In this document: positions 42,465 through 49,467 of the stretch, one piece after another | Layout of the letters: every line of letters begins with the position of its first letter | How positions within the stretch are numbered: the first letter of the stretch is position 1 | NCBI GenBank assembly: GCA_037178675.1 | Contig: JAYMGJ010000014.1 | Location: 1-49,467 of the forward strand | Direction: 5' to 3' | DNA: 49,467 bases | Source: Scleroderma bovista | Taxonomy: Eukaryota; Basidiomycota; Agaricomycetes; Boletales; Sclerodermataceae | The notes under the pieces: generated by a model | Databases searched by the model: none | What the model was told of the DNA's origin: nothing | Seen by the model: only the letters and a program-made list of their open reading frames with translations | Program-made: the position numbers and the translations under genes

Positions 42465-42800
42465 ACGACAACAGAGAAAGGGGTGTGATGAGAAGAATGG
42501 CGAAGGAATCACTGATCAAATCCAAGGTAGAGCACAGAGTGGAAGGCCGGGAGCCGCGGGACGAGTGCGACAGCCGAAGCGCCAAAGCGACAAGTGCGCT
42601 GGGAAGGGGAGAAGCAGAGCAGGTGTGCGAGGACAAACTTGCTGGGCAGACTTCTGGATGTATCGAGTCTCGGGGGGCCACGACCCACGAGAAAGGGAGT
42701 CAGAAATCGGATTCGCAGGAGTCACGTGGGTGCCACGGTGCGGCGATCCGTGTCGCAAAGAGGTCCTTGTACGTGGTCCATGGGACTCTCAAAATCCATT
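42465..42800. repeat. Dispersed cluster repeat R, copy 5
   Basis: The block has GATCAAATCCAAGGTAGAGC, GGGACGAGTGCGACAGCCGA and CAGGAGTCACGTGGGTGCCA in the common order. An overlapping ORF (42400-43020) is not supported by any family and looks like a chance frame in GC-rich repeat DNA. Confidence 0.6.
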
Positions 42801-43020
42801 TGTTGTGATGGCCTTCCTAGGCAGACCAACACTCGATGGAAGGCATTCGTATATTCTCTCTCGAGCACGATCTGTTCTCCTTGGCACACTCAGTGGGAGT
42901 TCAGTTATTTGTGCCAACCGTATTCCCCGTTCCCATGTAGTCTCAGAGATGGAGGGAGGTTTTCCATCCAAGGTGGAACAATGCACTGCCCAGAGAAATT
43001 TTCACTCTCAACTCATGTAA

Positions 43021-43250
43021 TGTAATTTCCCGTGCGCTTCTACTACGGTCCCCTCCTTACTTTCTTCGATGCATTCGCAGCTCGTTGCTGGCTTTCGAAG
43101 GCTGTAGTTGAGCGTGGTTAGGACTCCGACAGCATCAGCTGTGCCGTCGACGAGACAGCCTGAAAGCCCAAGGAGAAGAAGGGGATCGTAGTGGAAGCAT
43201 CCGCACATGCATTGCGGTAAGTAGATTCCGACGATTCTCGCCGACATTAT
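43021..43250 (+). repeat. Segment shared with the right window end (about 49160-49350)
   Basis: GCACATGCATTGCGGTAAGT, CGACGATTCTCGCCG and the CCAGTGACC motif parallel GCACATGCATTGCGGCAGAT, TGACGATTTTCGCTG and CCAGTGGCT at 49262-49335. At the right end the frame is open (see 49058). Confidence 0.5.
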
Positions 43251-43754
43251 TTACAGGATATGACCCCAGTGACCTCGCGACGCATTAGTGGGCCGCGTAC
43301 GGGGGGAGTATGGATGCCGGCCTAGGTACGTGCTCGGTATCCATGCATCGTGCGAAATATGCTGCTGACGATTGGCTGACGATGTCAACACACTCGTGTC
43401 CATGCTTGAACTTATGAATGGTGCAGGGTGGTTACTTCATGCGACACTTTTGGAGTTTCCGTTGTCCGCTTCAGCCCAAACCTTTGGTGCACGAATACGG
43501 ACACGCCAGCTTCCTATCGTGTTTGCCAAGTGCCCATCATGGTGTATAGCATCATCAGACTGTATGCCATCACTCAAGAATCTCTGCGGCTGGCCCATTT
43601 TGGTCAGGATGGGGTGGGAAGAAACCTATGCTTACGCACTAAGTTGCTCTCAGCTTGAGGACTTCACACGACTGCAGCTACATGGCCATGGATTTGTGGT
43701 CCAGTACACACACTAGTGCGCTTGGCCATTCCACGTCATTCGCAAAGACACTCA

Positions 43755-44780
43755 TAATCTCTCTAACAGAAAATGATGGATTGTGGACAGAGCGACACTA
43801 CGACAAGCCCGAGCAGACAACCTACAGTACGTCGACGATTCAGATACCTCAGCTACTTTCGCTTTTCTTCTCAAATGGTTCGGCCATTCATTCTCCTAGG
43901 ACCAACACATCTGTGCTCGCACATCGTCTCGCTCACAGTCATGACGAAACTCGGAAAGAATCTGTACTTCAAACAACGCATTATCACAACTTCTTCCACA
44001 GGTCCTACCTCAAAGACTTGTACTGCGAAACCGACCCCCGTTCATCGTCATCGCCACATGTTGTTTTGTAGCGGTATCGCCCAATGCCATCAAGAACGTC
44101 GCAGCACAAGCCCGTCTTTTGTTCAATCGTGCGTCCTCTTAGCTGTTCTTCTCGCCTTGATATGTGACACTGCGTCCTGTCGTACTGTAGGACGTCCATA
44201 CATAATCAAATTGTTCCCATCGGATAATTCGAAGCTGGCAAAGATGGTGTTTTATTTAGTAGCCGACCTGGAGTGTGATCTTACGGTCTTTCACCCTATC
44301 GCACCGAAAGAGGTCTCTTTCTGGGGTGGCTGGGAACAGATCATGGCCCGCGCTACTGTGGAATAGGGGAGGGCCAGCTCGAGCTTCCGGAGGATGCAAT
44401 ACAGTTCGCAAGGTCAGCGTGTTGCTCGGAGTGAGGCAGAACTGACTGATAAATGTCTAGGACGATACTCAATGATATGTACCAATCAGATCTCAGTCTT
44501 CTCCATCCGCCATCCGCCGCACTTACTCGCCATCGCCGTACTCTACGTTGCACTCGTTCTGTACGCACCTACCAGAGAACAAGTTAAGCAAAAAATACCT
44601 GGCTATTTCGGACAAGAACCACGCATCCCCAGACGATCCTTGCGCCAGCTATCAGCATCATCGCTTGGCTCGAAGAAACCAGAAGACTCGAATGGCTTCT
44701 TTGTCGGATTAGACATTTCGGTGCCGTCACTGAGCCTTCCTGAGTGCCGGGTGCCGAGCATCGATTTCTCAGGATGTCGC
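43755..44780 (+). pseudogene. SSN8: Cyclin C (SSN8-like) pseudogene, copy C
   Basis: This is the longest of the three relics. It keeps KLGKNLYFKQRIITTS, YLKDLYCETDP, a shifted HQERRSTSPSFVQ part, an intron-like region with DTASCRTVGRPYIIK, then LFPSDNSKLAKMVFYLVADL and ECDLTVFHPI. In the second cyclin box it keeps HPPHLLAIAVLYVALVLYAP followed by TREQVK, and near 44700 FFVGLDISVPSL. Frames change about every exon and stops are present. Compared with copy B it is closer to the family in the second cyclin box. Confidence 0.7.
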
Positions 44781-45099
44781 ATGGCAGATGGCTGGGTGAA
44801 TGCGGACAACACCGCTCGAGGCAGAGTCTATCATGGACGTGGATATACTTAGCGACTTTTTACGCAAATCTTGTGCAGGGCAGAGACGCGTGTGTATGCT
44901 ATGAGTGAGGGAAATGAGTAAGGTAAGTGCAGGAGTGTCCCTCCTGTTCTTTGCACCTGTGCATCCACTGCTTCTACCATATCGTCACCCTCACCGTCGT
45001 AGTAGTGTATTTACTAGTTCCACGATAGGTCAAGATGACGGAAAATGTCAAGCAGGTCACCTCGTGCCGCATTTCCCCTGCTTACTACAAGCGTAATAA

Positions 45100-45480
45100 C
45101 AACATCACATGAACTAGCATCATACCAAGAGTAGGTCATCTTCACCAACGGCCGACTTGAATGCAGATCGTAAACCGGAAAGTGAAGAGAATGACAACGC
45201 TGATCAGGGAGGGATTGTGAGTACTCCATTAATAACAATGGTCCTCTGCTCACGTCAGGTGTGCCTGCTACAAACTATTCGTTGGCATTTGCGACAGCAA
45301 AGAGACACCTCTCCAGGGTAAGACGACAGGTTGATTGGCTCAAAAAACAATTCCACCCGTGCCCATTTGTTGAGGAGGCGTACAGCAAGACACTAGATGG
45401 TCGCAGTACACATTGACACGCACATGGGATTTGTGTAGTGATCAAGAGATTAAGCTGGATTAAGGGATTTCCTGTGAGCT
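45100..45480 (-). repeat. Duplicated segment X, copy 3
   Basis: It has AGAGTAGGTCATCTTCACCA, GGTCCTCTGCTCACGTCAGG and AGAGACACCTCTCCAGGG. The minus strand is open over DVVITLVVSRGNAARGDLLD, which may be the clearest remnant of the unknown gene. Confidence 0.5.
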
Positions 45481-45765
45481 ATAGTCCGTCATGCGACGTC
45501 GAGGTTACGGCTCAGTCCAAGAATTACTTACATTCCACGTCCACGATGCATTTGTAACTTGCGGCTACAATAAGGGTCAGACCAAATTGCCATCGTTTGA
45601 ACGTCCATATACCCACCTTGGAAAGAAGCACATACGCTCACCGTACTGGCGATTGCAGCTTCCATCAGGTCAGTGGGATGAAGTTCAGGCTTCAGGTCGA
45701 GCATTGATACCAAGTTCTGCAACGCCAGAAAGCGCCTTTATGATATTCTTAAGTGGAGGCCGGGC
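45481..45765 (-). pseudogene. Dynamin-like 3' fragment, copy 5
   Basis: On the minus strand, LVSMLDLKPELHPTDLMEAA matches the DYN-1 segment before its last intron. A GTGGGTATATGG...TTGTAG intron follows, then a degraded GED start (SYKCIVDVE against AYKRFVDMV) that runs to the motif GCTCACAGGAAATCC. It is truncated at the same place as copies 3 and 4. Confidence 0.6.
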
Positions 45766-46222
45766 TGAAACAATACAGAATAATATGTTCTGAAATGGAT
45801 TGTAACCGGGTCTCCCTATTAGGCAGCCCAAATTGAGGGAAGGCAGTCGCTCCTTCTCGACATATTGTCACTGACTCTAATAGCAATCGCATGGGAGATC
45901 AATAAGGGGTTGTACTTGACGCCCATATGTCACAAGGCGCTCATATCCATGCTGTGTTGTGGCGAACCTTTGCGGCTTGGAAACAACGCGTGTTATCATC
46001 GATCATCTTTACTGCGTCGAGGCGCCACCGTGAGTGTTGTTCCTATGCCCGCCATTCTACTATCCTCACAAGACGTCGACAAACGAAAGTGTACTAACCT
46101 GACTGTATCACCACAACTACAAACTTAACATTTCGATCCAGACACCGTGTCCGATCTTGGGTCATCACTAATTTGGTTAGAGGTATGGACACCATCCACA
46201 GCGGATTATCCTGTCGAGACTG
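45766..46222 (+). promoter_or_regulatory. HET-5 5' block
   Basis: The block has the shared CTGAAACAATACAGAATAAT...GGTCTCCCTATTAGGCAGCC motif, a one-base variant of the palindrome (AACGCGTGTT, 45985-45994) and CTGTATCACCACAACTACAA, then GGTATGGACACCATCCACAG just before the gene. Confidence 0.45.
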
Positions 46223-48589
46223 ATGACACACTTGTGCAGCATGCGCCTGATCAATGTAAAAGCTTTTCTTGAGAGGGAGAGTTCGATTAGAAAGAGAAAG
46301 CGAGGGGATCATCCAGCCAAAGTCCTCGAGTTCTGCGATGATGAAACAACAGAGTATGCGATCCTGTCGCATCGGTGGATCGGGCAAGAAGTGGACTATG
46401 ACGAGATGGTTGAGCTGGCGAATATTGCCTTGGGGGAGAGAGACGAGATTCGCCGGCGTGATGGCTACCAAAAGATCTTCCAGAGCTGCAAGCAGGCACA
46501 GAAGGACGGATATGAGTGGTTGTGGGTCGACACTTGTTGTATTGACAAGCGAAGCAGCGCAGAGCTATCCGAGGCCATCAATTCCATGTATCGGTGGTAT
46601 GAAAACGCCAAGATATGCTATGCATACCTCCACGACGTCCCCGATCCACAGTTTCCCATTGCGAGCGACGAGGAGCGGTATCCTGACTTCCGTGGATGGC
46701 CAGAGTGGTTCTCGCGTGGGTGGACGCTACAAGAGCTGATAGCCCCAAGCAACGTCCAGTTCTTCAACAAGGGTTGGCAAAGAATAGGTGACAAGAGGAC
46801 GCTTGCACCTACCTTGGAAGCCATCACTAGAATTCAGGAGTGTATATTGACAGAGGGACTCCACGGAAACCGTCCGTGTGTTGCTCAAATCATGTCGTGG
46901 GCAGCCCATAGGAAGACGACGCGAGTGGAGGATAGAGCTTATTCGCTGATGGGACTGCTGGACGTGAATATGCCGATGCTGTATGGAGAGGGGAAAAAAG
47001 CCTTTCACCGTCTTCAGCTGGAGATCATCCGCGCATCGAACGACCAAAGCATCTTTGCATGGGAGTGCTGCGGGCGGACTGGCAGCATTCTTGCGGATGA
47101 CCCGAGTTGCTTCCAGTATTGTGGTAAAATGGAGCTGATGGGTCACGAACTCGTCGAATATTTCAGACAGGACGTCCCAGAAGAAGAGCTGCACTCCCTC
47201 GAGGATCGACTCGGCACATTCCCAATCACGAATCGCGGCATCCAAATTTGGCTGCTCCTCCGTCCCTTTCGCGACTCTCGCACCCTCTTCCAAGCCCAGC
47301 TGCCTTGCTGCGATAGTCTAGGGGATCCAGTGACCATTTATTTGGCTTTGTGGGAATCCAATTACTATAGATGTTCGCCGCCGTCCTTTGGATCTTTTCC
47401 TGAGGGACCACAATTGCGTCAAGTCTATCTCAGATACCAAGACCTGCCGTATGGTAACACCACATTCGAAGTCGATGATAGCACGCTCACTGAAAATGGC
47501 TTCACTTGCTGCGACACGTACCCAAAGAAATTCTCAGGAAACACGCTCACGCTGACCGGCACCGATCCCCTTTGCGTCAAAGTCTATTTTGATAGTCAAG
47601 CTAACCATCGCTTTTCAGTGGGCTTTGGACATTGTTTTGGAAAGGGCTGGATATATATCGGTTCTGTCGAGTCTGACATTATTCAGCCACCCCCATGGGA
47701 GGACTATACCTCATATGAATACCGTGAAATCCTGTACGACACTCCAGTGCATGCAGAAGCCATGAATAAGATGCGCTCTGGCTCTGAAGGCTATGGTCAG
47801 ATTTGTGTTATGCAGACCCGTCTCCCTCGAACGATCGGGATCCTTCAGATTTCGTTCGTCATGTGGAACAGCTCGAGGATGTGTGGAGTTAAGCTTGATG
47901 TATTTCATGATCCCAGTTTCTGTGACGTATCAGGGGAATGGGCAGCCTTCAAGGTTAACGTGGGTAGATTTTTTGCATTTCTCATTGGCACTGATATCAC
48001 TATTTATTTAGGGAACAGACGATCCCGGTTTTGACTGGCGGGGTCTCATGATACTTGATCAGAAGATGAGCTACGGTAGCCATTTCATAATAGGCCCAAT
48101 ACCAATTAGATTCTGGGCCGCATCCTATGATATCAAAGTGAGCACTCATGCCTTTCATGAGGTGTTTGAGCCTTATGACGACAGCTGGGGGACTATGGTC
48201 ACTTTACGGATTCCAAGGAATTCTCTTGCGAAGGAAACCTCATTGATGACCTCGACCTTTCTTTAAATGCGGACATCACCCCATCCCAGCGCGAAATATA
48301 TCATGTGGCGGTCTGGAATCTGACGGACGACTGCCCTTTCCCTTTATACAAACCACTGATGCTGTCACTTCCAATGAACGACGACTTCAAATCATTGTTG
48401 GCTCCGTTCTCTACTCGACTCACCAACAGATACCTCGTCACAAGGATCATACGATGTCCTCCTGATCCTCGCCAGCCCAGTTCAACCATCACAATACCTT
48501 TGTACAGCGTTGAAAAACCATTTGTTTGGCACCGAAATGAAAGCACTAGTTCTGGCAGAAGAGTGGTCAGGCAACGAGTTGCGATGTGA
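46223..48589 (+). CDS. HET-5: HET-domain protein, intact but with a shifted C-terminal tail
   Basis: Exons 46223-47959, 48012-48137 and 48185-48589 give 755 aa; introns are 52 and 47 nt. HET blocks: YAILSHRW, WLWVDTCCID and RGWTLQELIAP, then VEDRAYSLMGLLDVNMP. A second ATG at 46241 matches the paralogue start. Exon 3 reads LGDYGHFTDSKEFSCEGNL. Near 48550 two bases are missing relative to HET-1 (TCTGTGGCAGAAG becomes TCTGGCAGAAG), replacing the usual acidic tail with a short basic end (GRRVVRQRVAM). Function is inferred from the family as for HET-1. It is the rightmost copy and its 3' flank resembles that of HET-4. Confidence 0.83.
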
Positions 48590-49057
48590 GACTGAGGGTT
48601 AATGAAGCTATGAGTACATATTGTTTTCTTCGTCAGTTGTTGGCAAATTGTCTGTCTGTTTATTCTTACTATGTATTCTTTTGTGTATCATTTCTAAATA
48701 CATGGTGCAGTCTCTAACATGAAGCAAGGAACTCACTGAAGAATCATCCTGCTTGTCAAGGGCATGTATGTTGGCCAGAGCACTCAACCATCCTTTCTCG
48801 CCCACTTCGTATTCACATCGATGAATGTATCGACGCGACTCATTTGGCCTAGGGACAGAGAATATAACCTTCGCATTTTCGACCATAAAATCCACCCTCG
48901 GACAAAATGATACCCTAATGAACATTGACGGGAAATATCAACGTCGCCAAAGATGGCGTTACCACTTGCAAGTCGATCCAGCTCGGTGAGGACAAAATAC
49001 GTACCTTTGATGCAACACGTCCTTGAATGTTTCTCGTAGCTCATCCAATTTTCCGGC
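48590..49057 (-). other. HET-5 3' flank with weak minus-strand readings
   Basis: Two overlapping minus-strand ORFs of about 105 codons exist (48925-48608 and 49101-48784). Part of the second (GNAIFGDVDIS) is paralleled after HET-4, so a duplicated gene remnant is possible. No domain is recognised. Confidence 0.25.
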
Positions 49058-49312
49058 ATGGCCGCTGACGAAGCATACACTGTTGTCCTGTGCGGCTCCA
49101 CGAATCAGATAATTGATGAGTTACTGCGTGATGCACTCCGGGCTGTCCCAGATGGTCAGGATGACCTGTGTCGTTCTCGATTGCGGATGCTGATGAACCG
49201 TACCATCGACGAGACAACGAGAAAGATCAAGAGGAAGAAGACGATTGCAGTGGCAGCATTTGCACATGCATTGCGGCAGATTCTGACGATTTTCGCTGGG
49301 AACGCAGGATAA
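49058..49312 (+). CDS. Small ORF of unknown function, 84 aa
   Basis: The frame starts MAADEAYTVVLCGSTNQIID and ends LRQILTIFAGNAG. It is basic in its middle (TTRKIKRKKTIAVAAFAHAL). A degraded copy lies at about 43090-43250. That the frame stays open here and not there gives slight support for coding, but it could be a fragment of a larger gene. Confidence 0.3.
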   Translation: MAADEAYTVVLCGSTNQIIDELLRDALRAVPDGQDDLCRSRLRMLMNRTIDETTRKIKRKKTIAVAAFAHALRQILTIFAGNAG

Positions 49313-49424
49313 GTATGACTCCAGTGGCTTCGTGATGCAACTTTCAGCCGGGAAATATGAGAGGCAGACGGACGATGACCACACAGACATGAACGAGGCA
49401 CCATTTTATGGGGATGCATAGGAA

Positions 49425-49467
49425 TAGCGAGGGAAACAATCAGATCCAAGATAGAGCACAGAGTGAA
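49425..49467. repeat. Dispersed cluster repeat R, copy 6 (cut by window end)
   Basis: AATAGCGAGGGAAACAATCA and GATCCAAGATAGAGCACAGA match the start of the other R copies. A further unit probably continues beyond the window. Confidence 0.6.

Larger units (their letters stand above)
43250..45530. repeat. Segmental duplication, copy 2 (other copy about 28330-30419)
   Basis: It holds the same landmarks in the same order as the other copy, including the cyclin C relic, segment X and the edge of a dynamin fragment. This copy has no Ngaro insertion and gives the empty site CAAGAATTACTTACATTCCACG near 45517. Confidence 0.75.

Noticed and set aside
42400..43020. 206-codon ORF as a gene
   Set aside because: It overlaps repeat R, other frames there are equally long and no domain is visible; GC-rich repeat DNA explains it.

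Overview
The window looks like repeat-rich accessory DNA from a filamentous basidiomycete, most likely an Agaricomycete. The reasons are many 46-69 nt spliceosomal introns, basidiomycete-style HET-domain genes, a Plavaka (CMC/CACTA) DNA transposon and a Ngaro/DIRS-like tyrosine-recombinase retrotransposon. I cannot name the species.

The backbone is a decayed multi-copy cluster. Five plus-strand HET-domain genes lie at about 4.1-6.6, 7.6-9.9, 16.8-19.3, 37.4-39.9 and 46.2-48.6 kb. All share one plan: a long first exon, an intron of 51-54 nt, a second exon of 123 or 126 nt, an intron of 47-49 nt and a last exon. HET-1, HET-4 and HET-5 are open. HET-2 is broken by a frameshifting deletion and HET-3 by a single extra base. 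Between them lie remnants of two housekeeping-type genes. One is a minus-strand dynamin-like GTPase: one nearly full-length pseudogene (10.4-13.1 kb) plus five partial copies. The other is cyclin C (SSN8-like), with three broken plus-strand copies near 2.5, 29 and 44 kb. A further repeated block and shared HET 5' blocks tie these into an ancestral unit, cyclin C(+) / dynamin 3' end(-) / HET(+), duplicated several times and then damaged.

Mobile elements have broken the units up. A 7.24 kb Plavaka element (20,682-27,925) has a perfect 35-bp terminal inverted repeat and a 3-bp CGT target duplication. It carries a C-terminally truncated transposase, two accessory multi-exon genes on the opposite strand and a captured fragment of a PHO84-type phosphate transporter. 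A large fold-back MITE with tRNA-like A and B boxes is nested inside it. A complete 5,712-bp Ngaro-like element (30,420-36,131) has gag, RT/RNase H and tyrosine-recombinase ORFs and split direct repeats A1-B1-A2-B2. It sits inside a dynamin fragment with no target duplication. A 1.29 kb element with a perfect 40-bp inverted repeat and TA duplication (13,871-15,160) holds another small inverted-repeat element.

The left end (277-2,029) holds an eight-exon gene of unknown function, which appears to have two in-frame stops near its N-terminus. Long stretches between these features (for example 39.9-41.7 kb and 42.2-43.25 kb) contain no gene I can support. The HET genes are the likely functional content (non-self recognition or programmed cell death); most of the rest is duplicated or transposed debris.
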